Source: Desulfoferrobacter suflitae
GTDB lineage: Bacteria; Desulfobacterota; Syntrophobacteria; Syntrophobacterales; Syntrophobacteraceae
DNA length: 64,000 nt
Direction: 5' to 3'
Assembly: GCF_022603395.1 (NCBI RefSeq)
Contig: NZ_JAIBKA010000005.1
Coordinates: 1-64,000, forward strand
The notes beneath the pieces were generated by a model, which was not told the DNA's origin, made no database searches, and worked only from the letters and a program-made list of their open reading frames with translations. Shown piece after piece: positions 15,191 through 23,152 of this stretch (its first letter is position 1; every line of letters starts with the position of its first letter). A program made the position numbers and the translations under genes.

Positions 15191-16696
15191 TTATGTTTTC
15201 ACATTGTACTTTGTCAGCCAGTTGGTGAAGGTCTGGTAGTTCGGCAAACTCAGCAATTCCGCGGCCTTGGTTTTGTTGCCGTGGGTCTTTTCCAGGGCCT
15301 GCGAGAGATAATGCCGAGCCACCTGAGCCATGAGTTCCTGCAGGTTCAAACCATCTTCCACCCGATACCCCATAACATCGGTGGTTGTCCCTGTGGCTAC
15401 GGGCATCAGGGCATCCCGCACTTCATCGGCGCTTATGGTCGATCCGTCCGACCAGATAGCCGCCCGCCGGAGAGTATTCATAAGCTCACGTACATTGCCC
15501 GGCCAGTGGTAGGAAAGCAGAAGATTTCTTGCAGTCGGAGAAATTTTTTTACGAACATAGCCGGGCTCCGAAGTGCTTTCTCGATTGATTTGATCGAGCA
15601 GCCCATCGATCAAAAGACTCAGGTCGCCGGCCCGTTCGCGCAGCGCGGGAAGTCTCAGAATGGCCACCGCCAGGCGGTAGAAAAGGTCGGCGCGAAAAGT
15701 TCCGGCGGCCACCTCATCGATCAGGTTGCGATTGGTCGCGGCAATGATCCGGACATCCAGAGCAATAACCGTTGTCGCTCCAACTTTTGTGATCTCTCCT
15801 TCCTGCAGAGCCCGTAGAATCTTCACCTGGGCGGACGGGGAGAGCTCTCCGATTTCATCCAAAAAAAGAGTGCCGCCGTCGGCCGCCTCAAAATAACCAA
15901 TCTTTGTCTGGCTGGCTCCACTAAAGGCCCCCTTCAGGTGGCCGAATAGCTCCGATTCCACCAGCTCGCTCGGGATGGCGCCGCAGTTGACCGCCTTGAA
16001 AGGCTTCTGGTAGCGCGGGCTCGCTTCATGAATGGCGCGCGCGAGAAGTTCCTTACCCGTTCCCGATTCCCCTTCAATCAGAACCGGCACCGACCGCACG
16101 GCAACGCGCTCGGCCCGCGCCACCACCCGCTTCATCACCGCACTGCGATGAATGATACTGGCAAACTCAGGAGCAGGTGGCGGCGAACCGGTGCTCAGCC
16201 GCTCCAACTCCCGGTCCGATTTCCTTAAAAGATCCGGAATGAATTCTGCGGAAATGTCAAACGGGACCGATGCGGTTTTGACCCCTTGTTGCGGCGAAGA
16301 TTCGATGAGCTCGGCGGCAAACCGGGTCTTGGCGAGAATCACCCAGACCGCCGCCATGGGTGGGGTTCCAGGACTCAGGTGATAGGTGAGCTCGACATCA
16401 GACCCATGCCGTTTCATCACGTCAGAGACGGCGCGCACCGAGGCTTGGTAAATCTCGCCAAAATGGGTGGGGCTGCTCAGAGGTTCACTATATACCTTTA
16501 GCGTCGACTCACATTGAGCCTTCAGCCACTTGCAGTAGGCCGTGGTCGGTGCCTTCGGATGATCGCTCAGCAGCGCCACCTCATCGTAGCTTCGCGAGGT
16601 GACCGCCTGCCCGATCGGACCCAGCCCCGGCTTTCCGCCGCCCTCTGCCGCCTTCAAATCGGCATGGCCGATCCAGCACACCAAAACCTTTGCCAT
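15191..16696 (-). CDS. RtcR-like sigma-54 activator with CARF-type sensor domain
   Basis: A 501-residue enhancer-binding protein. Residues 1-160 resemble the RtcR sensor: a Rossmann-like start MAKVLVCWIGHADL and, near residues 103-135, LTYHLSPGTPPMAAVWVILA, parallel to RtcR's ...HITTGTH... CARF signature. The AAA+ domain has Walker A GESGTGKE (208-215), the sigma-54 contact loop GAFSGA (256-261; usually GAFTGA), and FLDEIGEL. The C-terminus is a Fis-type HTH ending NYQTFTNWL. CARF domains bind cyclic oligoadenylates or similar RNA-end signals. It lies on the same strand as, and upstream of, the defence genes, and opposite a sigma-54 promoter at 16844. It is likely the locus regulator. Confidence 0.82.
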   Translation of the reverse strand: MAKVLVCWIGHADLKAAEGGGKPGLGPIGQAVTSRSYDEVALLSDHPKAPTTAYCKWLKAQCESTLKVYSEPLSSPTHFGEIYQASVRAVSDVMKRHGSDVELTYHLSPGTPPMAAVWVILAKTRFAAELIESSPQQGVKTASVPFDISAEFIPDLLRKSDRELERLSTGSPPPAPEFASIIHRSAVMKRVVARAERVAVRSVPVLIEGESGTGKELLARAIHEASPRYQKPFKAVNCGAIPSELVESELFGHLKGAFSGASQTKIGYFEAADGGTLFLDEIGELSPSAQVKILRALQEGEITKVGATTVIALDVRIIAATNRNLIDEVAAGTFRADLFYRLAVAILRLPALRERAGDLSLLIDGLLDQINRESTSEPGYVRKKISPTARNLLLSYHWPGNVRELMNTLRRAAIWSDGSTISADEVRDALMPVATGTTTDVMGYRVEDGLNLQELMAQVARHYLSQALEKTHGNKTKAAELLSLPNYQTFTNWLTKYNVKT

Positions 16697-16843
16697 GGAT
16701 GCTTTCTCACAAAAAAAATTGCCGCATCATAAAATCGCTTATGGCTCCGATCCCTCGGAGGCCATTTCGCGAATACCCACAACAGGCTGTCATCTTACTG
16801 AAATGACTTGTGATTGAAGAATCAATCCAGTTCAAAAGCAGGA

Positions 16844-16859
16844 TGGCACAAGGATTGCC
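16844..16859 (+). promoter_or_regulatory. Sigma-54 promoter (-24/-12)
   Basis: TGGCAC at 16844-16849 and TTGC at 16855-16858 match the -24/-12 consensus, with exactly 10 nt between GG and GC. The orientation is plus, so transcription would start near 16870 and run away from the divergent sigma-54 activator, the classic layout for RtcR-type regulation. The first gene downstream today is the ISAs1-type transposase at 17072, so the original target may have been displaced. Confidence 0.7.
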
Positions 16860-17071
16860 CTGAAGACCCCCGGAAACTCAATCGAAAGTAACACAATTGC
16901 TTTGTAGCACAGGGATTACTGGCTTGCAAGCAGGCAAGAATCTATTGCACGGTGAATAGGTGCTCTATATATTTTCCAGTAAACTCCATGACTTACACTT
17001 ATTTCTGGTCAACTGCCTCCCATTGGTGTATAGAAAGTACGCTACTTACTTCACTTTGGAGGTGATCCACG

Positions 17072-18124
17072 TTGAACCTATGGGAGGTCCATGTCAGGCC
17101 CGTTGAGCGATCAGAGGAAGGTCGCTATCAGGAAGTGATGGATGAGCATCATTATCTGGGACGCATGCCTAAGATCAGCGAAACGCTTTGGTACATTGGC
17201 CTATGGCGCAACCAGTGGGTGGCGCTTCTGAGCTTTTCCGCCGCCGCATGGAAGTGCGCGGCGCGGGACCAATGGATCGGTTGGAGCCCACGCCATCAGT
17301 ATGATCGGTTGAAACTGGTAGCCAACAACAGTCGTTTTCTTATTCTTCCCGACTGGCACTTTCCGAATTTGGGCTCTCGCGTCTTATCATTGTGCCAGAA
17401 GAGAATCCCTCGCGATTGGCAAGATATCTTTGGCCATCCTTTGTTGTTGCTTGAAACCTTTGTGGACCCTCGACGCTTTCAGGGCACCGTCTATAGAGCA
17501 GCTAACTGGCACTGTGTCGGTCAGACCAGGGGCTTCCGCCGCACCGGCAATGGCTACAGTGCTAGAACCCACCCGCCCAAAATGATCTTCGTAAGACCAC
17601 TGCGACCCAATGCACGAGAGTTGCTCTCGCGCCCACTTCTCGAATCGGCCTTTAATACAGGAGGAGCCAAAATCATGATTACTGCCGAGCATATGCAGTC
17701 TTTGCCGCAATTCTTCACCGATATACCAGATCCCCGTCGTGCACAAGGACGTCGCCACAGGCTTTCAACCGTACTCGCCATCGCGGCCGGTGCAATCTTG
17801 TGCGGAATGCGAGGCTATAAGGCTATCACCGACTGGGCAAACAGCCTTGGCCAAAAGGCGCGTGAACGTTTCAGGTGTCGTGTGGAAAACGGCCGATGTG
17901 TGGTTCCAAGCGAATACGTCTTCCGGAATGTCCTTATCCGTGTCGATCCACTGGACCTGGACCACGCCCTGCAAAATTGGAATAAAACCCACGGCGAAAA
18001 GGATGAAAGCCTGGCAATCGACGGCAAGGTCATGCGCAATGCTATCGATGAGCAGGGCTATCAGACCCACATCATGAGCGCCATTGGTCATCAGACCAAG
18101 AATTGCTACACCCAAAAAAAGTAG
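17072..18124 (+). CDS. ISAs1/DUF4338-type transposase, first part (frame 0)
   Basis: A 350-residue frame. Residues 1-190 match DUF4338, the DruA-like region often fused to ISAs1 transposases (DEHHYLGRMPKISETLWYI, AAARDQWIGW-like, NNSRFLILPDWHFPNLGSRVL, LLETFVDPRRFQGTVYRAANW). Residues 200-350 are the ISAs1 N-terminal region and the first DDE aspartate (DESLAIDGKVMRNA). The frame stops at TAG 18122-18124 directly after A-AAA-AAG. The rest of the transposase continues in the -1 frame. It could give a short DNA-binding product plus a frameshifted full product. Confidence 0.82.
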   Translation: MNLWEVHVRPVERSEEGRYQEVMDEHHYLGRMPKISETLWYIGLWRNQWVALLSFSAAAWKCAARDQWIGWSPRHQYDRLKLVANNSRFLILPDWHFPNLGSRVLSLCQKRIPRDWQDIFGHPLLLLETFVDPRRFQGTVYRAANWHCVGQTRGFRRTGNGYSARTHPPKMIFVRPLRPNARELLSRPLLESAFNTGGAKIMITAEHMQSLPQFFTDIPDPRRAQGRRHRLSTVLAIAAGAILCGMRGYKAITDWANSLGQKARERFRCRVENGRCVVPSEYVFRNVLIRVDPLDLDHALQNWNKTHGEKDESLAIDGKVMRNAIDEQGYQTHIMSAIGHQTKNCYTQKK

Positions 18125-18858
18125 GTACCCTTCCCAAGGAAGGGGATGAGGAGGCCAAGCGAACAAACGAGATAAAAATGGCCGCCCCACTCCTTGATCC
18201 TATCAATATTCAAGACAAAGTCATCACGGCGGATGCCCTTCTAACGCAACGCGCCTTCGCCGATTATCTGGTTCTGGAGCGCAAAGCTCACTATCATTTC
18301 ACCGTTAAGGATAACCAACCCACACTTCGTACAGACATCGAATTCTTCTTCCAAAACCCAAAAGAGCCGGATTATATCGACAACGACTCTTGTGATCATG
18401 GACGGATTGAAACCCGTAAAATCTGGACCACCACCGAGCTCAACGACTACCTCAACTTTCCTCATGTTGGGCAAGCGTTCGCAATCGAACGTCACTCAAT
18501 AGACAAAAAATCAGGCAAAGAATCTTGTGAGACCGTCTATGGCATCACCAGCAAATCCCCGGAAGAAGCCGACGCACAAAACGTTCTCAACACTAATCGA
18601 GGCCACTGGAGCATCGAAAATTCCTGCCATTATATCATCGATTGGAACTATGACGAGGACCGCAGCAGGATATCCAAGGGCTACGGTCCCGAAAATATCA
18701 CCCGGCTTAGGCGATTTGCCGTCGGGCTCATCAAGTCCAAGGGTGTATACAGCGTCGCACAGAAAATGCGTCAACTCAATCGCAATGTCCGCTCAGTTCT
18801 CGACTATCTGTGTATGACAACAAACTCATGTACCCCTGCTCACCGGCAATTAGAATGA
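18103..18858 (+). CDS. ISAs1-type transposase, second part (-1 frame)
   Basis: This frame carries the rest of the ISAs1 catalytic domain: VGTLPKEGDEEAKRTNEIK, second aspartate in VITADALLTQR, FTVKDNQPTL, and the glutamate region NRGHWSIENSCHYIIDW. Family members are normally one protein of this order, so the ATG at 18103 is unlikely to be the true start. Continuity is kept exactly if a ribosome slips back one base on the A-AAA-AAG at 18115-18121. Confidence 0.8.
   Translation: MLHPKKVGTLPKEGDEEAKRTNEIKMAAPLLDPINIQDKVITADALLTQRAFADYLVLERKAHYHFTVKDNQPTLRTDIEFFFQNPKEPDYIDNDSCDHGRIETRKIWTTTELNDYLNFPHVGQAFAIERHSIDKKSGKESCETVYGITSKSPEEADAQNVLNTNRGHWSIENSCHYIIDWNYDEDRSRISKGYGPENITRLRRFAVGLIKSKGVYSVAQKMRQLNRNVRSVLDYLCMTTNSCTPAHRQLE
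18115..18144 (+). promoter_or_regulatory. Candidate programmed -1 ribosomal frameshift signal
   Basis: The slippery heptamer A-AAA-AAG (18115-18121, zero frame AAA AAG) is the same as that of E. coli dnaX. Six nucleotides later begins a perfect 7-bp stem (CCCTTCC 18128-18134, loop CAA, GGAAGGG 18138-18144), the normal spacing for a stimulator. A zero-frame stop TAG follows the heptamer at once. A -1 slip joins the two parts of the ISAs1 transposase without gain or loss of conserved residues. Confidence 0.6.
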
Positions 18859-19022
18859 GAACAAATTTACCGTGGAATCTATTGGACCTCGACGCAAAAG
18901 AGAGGAGGAAGATTTTGAAAGTCAAAGAGTTGATTGGAAAAACGGTTGGAAAGACGGCAAGCGCCGGTAAAGAGGCGCATGCAGCAGTCCTGACAGCCAA
19001 GGGCGGCTGCACGACGATTTAG
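18855..19022 (+). CDS. Small hypothetical basic peptide
   Basis: A 55-residue frame starts at ATG 18855, overlapping the last bases of the ISAs1 transposase. It is lysine-rich with a regular helix-like middle (KERRKILKVKELIGKTVGK) and ends GGCTTI. There is no strong ribosome-binding site. It might be the native gene once served by the sigma-54 promoter or a chance frame. No family is recognised. Confidence 0.3.
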   Translation: MRTNLPWNLLDLDAKERRKILKVKELIGKTVGKTASAGKEAHAAVLTAKGGCTTI

Positions 19023-19100
19023 GCTTAATCATAGGCTGAGCACAGCGTTATGGCTGACTGCTCGGCCTGGGCATAACTCATTATCCAAAAGGGGGTCACC

Positions 19101-19535
19101 ATGATTAGAACCATCGCCTTAACCGCATTGCTCTCAGTTTTACTGCTTGCCGGCGGGTGTGCCACCATGATCCGCGGCACCTCGGAAAACCTTATGATCA
19201 CCAGCGAGCCCGACGGCGCCCAGGTGAAGCTCTCCGACGGCAGGGCCTGCAAGACGCCCTGCCAAATGGAGTGCAAGCGCAACCAGACCATCATTTTAAA
19301 GTTCACTAAAGATGGTTATCAGGCCGAGTCCTTGACAGTTTGTCCGACCCTTGCCGGCGCCGGGGTGATTCTCGGCGGCGTCATCGATTACGGTACCGGA
19401 GCGGTTTACAGTTTGCAGCCGAATCCGGCTCACGTTATACTGAACCCCATCACCGCAGCCGCCCCCTCATCGCAGCCGTCGGCGGAATCCACCGCAGCCG
19501 CTGTGGACGACAAGCGCAAGGCATCCTCGCCTTAG
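19101..19535 (+). CDS. PEGA-domain lipoprotein
   Basis: A 144-residue secreted protein. The N-terminus is a lipoprotein signal with the lipobox LAGGC (Cys near residue 20), so the mature protein is probably membrane-anchored. Next comes a PEGA-like repeat (ITSEPDGAQVKLSDGRACKT, then LKFTKDGYQ). A glycine-rich apolar segment (AGAGVILGGVIDYGTGAVY) and an Ala/Ser-rich tail follow. PEGA modules are surface binding domains of unknown ligand. The ATG has a good GGGGG purine site 7 nt ahead. Confidence 0.8.
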   Translation: MIRTIALTALLSVLLLAGGCATMIRGTSENLMITSEPDGAQVKLSDGRACKTPCQMECKRNQTIILKFTKDGYQAESLTVCPTLAGAGVILGGVIDYGTGAVYSLQPNPAHVILNPITAAAPSSQPSAESTAAAVDDKRKASSP

Positions 19536-19739
19536 CCTCCGGCTCCCTTGCGGGAGCTCGAAATTGCGGGGATCCAAATTGGCAGGTGATCCTATCGAGA
19601 TTTTCATTCTTTCGCATGCAATCCTGGGTGGTAGGGTGCGCTTTGCGCACCATAAGCAATGCGGGCACACCCTACTTTCAGTTGCACTGGCGGAGTCCGC
19701 CCGCAAGGTGGTGATTCCAGTGGAAGGAGGCAAACCGCC
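19536..19739. repeat. Intergenic hairpins and repeat sequence
   Basis: This 200-bp gap has two hairpins. CTCCCTTGCGGGAG at about 19551-19564 could terminate transcription from the lipoprotein gene. GGTGCGCTTTGCGCACC at about 19634-19650 lies inside a dispersed-repeat-like stretch beginning GTAGGGTGCGC and ending ACACCCTAC. No gene is supported; the next gene starts at 19740. Confidence 0.55.
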
Positions 19740-20150
19740 ATGATCGACCGACGCAGCTTCTTGCACTCTCTCGGGCTTACAGCTCTATTGCCCTTTGCCG
19801 TTGGCTGTAAGGCACCAGCCGAGGCCAAGGCAAAAGAAATGGTCCATCTGCTCACCACCTTTGTGGCAGGCTTCCAGTATTATGACGGCATGAAAGAAGA
19901 GGTCGCCGAAACTCTACGGGAAGGCGCGGAACTCGTTCTGAGGCGCGAACCGGGCAATCCCCACGATGAAAACGCCATCGAGGTCCTGACTCTCGAGGGC
20001 TTCAAGCTGGGTTACCTGCCACGCGCGGACAACACGGTGCTGGCCGCCATGGCGGATCAAGCGATTCAGCTGCGGGCGGAGCTAACCGCAGTCGATATCA
20101 GGACAGAGCCCTGGAATCGTGCGCTCGTAAGCGTTTATCAAACAATCTGA
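19740..20150 (+). CDS. Tat-type lipoprotein with HIRAN domain
   Basis: A 136-residue protein. The start at ATG 19740 is chosen because GGAAGGAGG lies 8 nt upstream and it yields a signal: twin arginine DRRSFLHSLGL and a lipobox-like PFAVGC at about residue 22. Residues 35-125 form a HIRAN domain (VAGFQYYDG..., LVLRREPGNPHDENAIEVL, KLGYLPRADN). HIRAN domains usually bind DNA 3' ends inside the cell, so export of one is unexpected; the binding target here is unknown. A relative with the same domain is encoded at 21516-22562. Confidence 0.78.
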   Translation: MIDRRSFLHSLGLTALLPFAVGCKAPAEAKAKEMVHLLTTFVAGFQYYDGMKEEVAETLREGAELVLRREPGNPHDENAIEVLTLEGFKLGYLPRADNTVLAAMADQAIQLRAELTAVDIRTEPWNRALVSVYQTI

Positions 20151-20214
20151 AGGCGAGTAGATTTGTCCACGCCCAGGCCAAAAAGTTTCCAAGGATTTCT
20201 AAGGCGGGAAGGTT

Positions 20215-21252
20215 ATGCGAAACAAAACGATTTTTTCATCATGCATTCTGCTCATTGCCGCGGTTGCGGTCGGATTCTTTTTCACCCCCCATTGGGCTGT
20301 TCGCAAGATGCGGCAAGCCGCTGTTGAAAAGGACGCGGTGGCTCTCTCCGATTATGTTGACTACCCGGCCCTGAGGGAAAGCCTCAAGGCCAACTTCAAT
20401 GCCATGATGGCGCGCGAAGTCGCCCAGAACAAGAGCGACAACCCGTTCGAGGCGTTTGGAGCCGCCTTGGCGGCCGCCCTGGTCAATCCCATGATTGACG
20501 CCTTGGTCACCCCGGAGAGCTTGGCCATGTTGATGGCGGGAGAGAGGCCCCCGCTGGAAAAGCCCGGGGCTATGGCGTCGGGCAAACCATTCGCACAGGA
20601 ACCGGACCGGCATCCGGTAAAAGAATCGGAACCCGATATGTCCATGGGGTATGAAAATTTCAACCGATTTGTTGTTAAGGTGAAAGAGAAAGATTCTTCG
20701 GAACGGCCGGTCGAGTTTGTTCTGAAGAGGGAGGGGTTGATTTCCTGGAAGCTCTCGGCCCTGCGGCTGCCCTTTCTCGAAGAGAACAAGATACCAAAAC
20801 CGACAACCCAGAGTGTTGCAGCATCAACTCAAAGGTCACAGCGCCACAAAACCGATACCGAGCACAAGCCTGAAAAGCCCGATCCGCCCCTACTGTCGCC
20901 AACTCTAAGCAATAAACGGTATCAACCGTCGGATATCAGCCGCCGGGTTTATGAAGACGCCATATGGTTTGACGTCACCTGGGACACCTCGAAACTACCC
21001 AGGGCGACCCGAGCGGTAAAAGGCATCTTGATCATCGCTGATATTTTCGGCGAGCCCAAGCTGCGCCTCAAGTGGACTATCAATGATCCCCTGATTCCAG
21101 GGCGGCAGCATTTGGAAACAGGAGTCGGATTCGAATACAACCAATTTAAGGACAGCCACAAATGGGTCCGAAATACAGACCTCCAAGATATGACGTTCCG
21201 CTTTGAAGTGACCAATATCATTTACCAGGACGGCATCAAACAAGAGTTCTGA
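20215..21252 (+). CDS. DUF2939 membrane-anchored protein
   Basis: A 345-residue protein with one N-terminal membrane segment (SSCILLIAAVAVGFFF), then the DUF2939 region: MRQAAVEKDAVALSDYVDYPALRESLKANF. An acidic/proline-rich linker (residues 120-240) precedes a C-terminal beta-rich region that resembles no family I know (ISRRVYEDAIWFDVTWDTSK, GVGFEYNQFKDSHKW). It may contribute to an envelope function. It is probably not part of the upstream operon, since a 64-bp gap separates it. Confidence 0.7.
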   Translation: MRNKTIFSSCILLIAAVAVGFFFTPHWAVRKMRQAAVEKDAVALSDYVDYPALRESLKANFNAMMAREVAQNKSDNPFEAFGAALAAALVNPMIDALVTPESLAMLMAGERPPLEKPGAMASGKPFAQEPDRHPVKESEPDMSMGYENFNRFVVKVKEKDSSERPVEFVLKREGLISWKLSALRLPFLEENKIPKPTTQSVAASTQRSQRHKTDTEHKPEKPDPPLLSPTLSNKRYQPSDISRRVYEDAIWFDVTWDTSKLPRATRAVKGILIIADIFGEPKLRLKWTINDPLIPGRQHLETGVGFEYNQFKDSHKWVRNTDLQDMTFRFEVTNIIYQDGIKQEF

Positions 21253-21515
21253 ACTGAGAGCTCCCAAAGAGCCGGATTCGCATACGGTTGTGGATGAAGT
21301 TAATGAATATTCCCTCTCTTCTCCCGTTTCGGCTCTCTGGAAGCTTTTGCCAAGCTAGCTGCATGAGGTAATTAGGCGAGAGCTCGTCCTGATCTTCGAA
21401 TTCGAGGTCCTGAACGCGTACCAATTGGTCATGGCAATTGCGTGTCATCTCTTGCACCTTGACTGCGGCACTCCCCTGCGTGCTAAATTTTCCATCATGT
21501 GCTTGTCTTAACTCA

Positions 21516-22562
21516 CTAAACCCAAATCCCAAACCGAATCCTTGGATTCTTCCCTTCGCAGGGCCTAAACAAGGTCTTGAGCGCACCGTAAATGGGGTGC
21601 CCCCTGGCCTGTTGTGCAATTCTTGCCGCGATACTTCTCGGCACCCACCCCAGTTGCCCTTCATTTTCGCTGCCGGTTGCTCCGATCCAGCGGCCGATCA
21701 CCCGGATGGCGTTGGGGTCGTGCGGGTCTCCGGGGTCGCGTTCGAGTATGAGGGAGCGGTTGCGGCCTGAAATGAAAGCGGTGGTGTTCGCCAGAGATTC
21801 ATTAAAGGTTACGCCGGCGACAGGCACATCGCGCACCAGCAGGTGAATAAGCTTTCCGGTTACCGGCGGCTTGAACCTGATCCTCACGATATTTTCGGCA
21901 TCCCAGCGCAGCCGGTACTCTTCTCCAGGCTCCACATGGAAGGGGGAGTTGACGATGCGAAGGTCACCGGGCAACCGGCCGTCAAGGGGTGCGGCCAGGT
22001 CCGGCGTGAATGGAACGGCTTCGCAGGCATCACAATTTCCTCCCTCCAGGCACTTGCCGCCGCAGACCTCCAGCAGCTGCTTGAAAATCCGTATCCGCTC
22101 GACGCAGATATTCATTCGGAGCTTCTCATCGTCCCCGAACATGGGCTGCAGCTCGGAGAAAAGCTCTTCCGGTCCGCTTATGCCGCTTCTGACCATTCTG
22201 ATCAGCTCGGCGGTGGGGATAAGGCAAAGATACCCAACGACAGATGCGTCATGCTCCCGGTGGTTTTTCCTGAATAAGTTGTGGATCGAGAAGGGGAGCG
22301 TCGAGCTCAGTTCAAGGTGCCCGAGCAGAACGTGGCCTATTTCATGGCCCAAAACGAGGATTTGAAGAGCCTCGGATCGATCCGTATTGATCCGGATAAC
22401 CGGCCCTCCGTCCCAGTAGGCCGAGGAGTGCCTCACTTTCGGATCATGTATCAGTTTTGCTCCGAGTTGCTCGCGCCACGCAACCAGGTCCTCTATCGAC
22501 AACGCTTTACGATTGAAAAACGGGTACTTGCTCTGGACAGCAACAATGTGATCATAGAGCAT
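21516..22562 (-). CDS. ImmA/IrrE metallopeptidase with HIRAN domain
   Basis: A 348-residue two-domain protein. Residues 1-150 carry the ImmA/IrrE zinc-peptidase motif HEIGHVLLGHLEL at about residues 73-85 (HExxH). Residues about 240-345 are a HIRAN domain (VAGVTFNESLANT, LILERDPGDPHDPNAIRVIG, QLGWVPRSIAARIA). A cysteine cluster (CGGKCLEGGNCDAC) in between may bind zinc. ImmA peptidases cleave phage or ICE repressors; fusion to a HIRAN module suggests coupling to DNA-damage or DNA-end sensing. The gene lies 35 bp downstream of an unknown gene, probably in one operon. Confidence 0.8.
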   Translation of the reverse strand: MLYDHIVAVQSKYPFFNRKALSIEDLVAWREQLGAKLIHDPKVRHSSAYWDGGPVIRINTDRSEALQILVLGHEIGHVLLGHLELSSTLPFSIHNLFRKNHREHDASVVGYLCLIPTAELIRMVRSGISGPEELFSELQPMFGDDEKLRMNICVERIRIFKQLLEVCGGKCLEGGNCDACEAVPFTPDLAAPLDGRLPGDLRIVNSPFHVEPGEEYRLRWDAENIVRIRFKPPVTGKLIHLLVRDVPVAGVTFNESLANTTAFISGRNRSLILERDPGDPHDPNAIRVIGRWIGATGSENEGQLGWVPRSIAARIAQQARGHPIYGALKTLFRPCEGKNPRIRFGIWV

Positions 22563-22597
22563 TCCAGGCCCCTCCCAAGCTCGATGCTCTTCAATTC

Positions 22598-22990
22598 CTA
22601 TTTCCTGAGCTTACCTACCTGGTCCAATACGTACTGTTGGGTTTCTTCCCAGAAGTCATAAGCCGATAACTCGCCGGCGAGATATTCCTGCCACCCCGGC
22701 GGATAGATTCCAACCGAATCTATGATGGCCGTCATAAAATTGGGAAAGCCCACGGCCCTCGCCGCTTCGTCGGCAATGAGGCGGGCGGCCAATTTGTTGT
22801 TATGACCGACCATATCGAGCTTATCTTGAAAAGGAACCGGCTTTTCATCTCTTCGAGCCGGTTTGGTTTGCGAGCTCAGGATCTCGCGACCCCTTGCCAG
22901 AATTTCTTCACAGCTGAGCCCAAAGAAAGCGGCGATGCTTTCCTGCAAATCGAGGCTGGCGCCCATCTTGCCTACGAATACGAAGTTCAC
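22598..22990 (-). CDS. Hypothetical protein upstream of ImmA/HIRAN
   Basis: A 130-residue, helix-rich, soluble protein that I do not recognise. It starts MNFVFVGKMGASLDLQESIAAFFGL and ends WEETQQYVLDQVGKLRK. It is transcribed ahead of the ImmA/IrrE-HIRAN gene with a 35-bp gap. ImmA-type proteases often have a regulatory partner encoded beside them, so it could be the substrate or regulator; there is no HTH visible to support this. Confidence 0.55.
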   Translation of the reverse strand: MNFVFVGKMGASLDLQESIAAFFGLSCEEILARGREILSSQTKPARRDEKPVPFQDKLDMVGHNNKLAARLIADEAARAVGFPNFMTAIIDSVGIYPPGWQEYLAGELSAYDFWEETQQYVLDQVGKLRK

Positions 22991-23020
22991 ATTTTGTCAA
23001 TGCGAAGCCGCTCATATTTT

Positions 23021-23083
23021 GTCATTTCGAGCGCCCCAAGGATTTCTCGTCGTCCAATAAAAGACTGGACTCCTCGAAATGAC
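23021..23083. repeat. Short inverted-repeat element (GTCATTTCGAG type)
   Basis: GTCATTTCGAG at 23021-23031 and its exact complement CTCGAAATGAC at 23073-23083 bound a 63-bp unit with no gene. A related copy lies at 23866-23942. The pattern is that of a small non-autonomous (MITE/REP-like) element. Confidence 0.75.
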
Positions 23084-23152
23084 ACCCCGTACAATCGCTC
23101 AGATTAGGGATAAAAAACAGTGTCTCGCCCTTCGGAGTTCCATGCTGCTGCA

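Noticed and set aside
18114-18144. A7 run and hairpin as a transcription terminator
   Set aside because: An intrinsic terminator on this strand needs the T-run after the stem; here the A-run precedes it and transposase coding continues, so a frameshift signal fits better.
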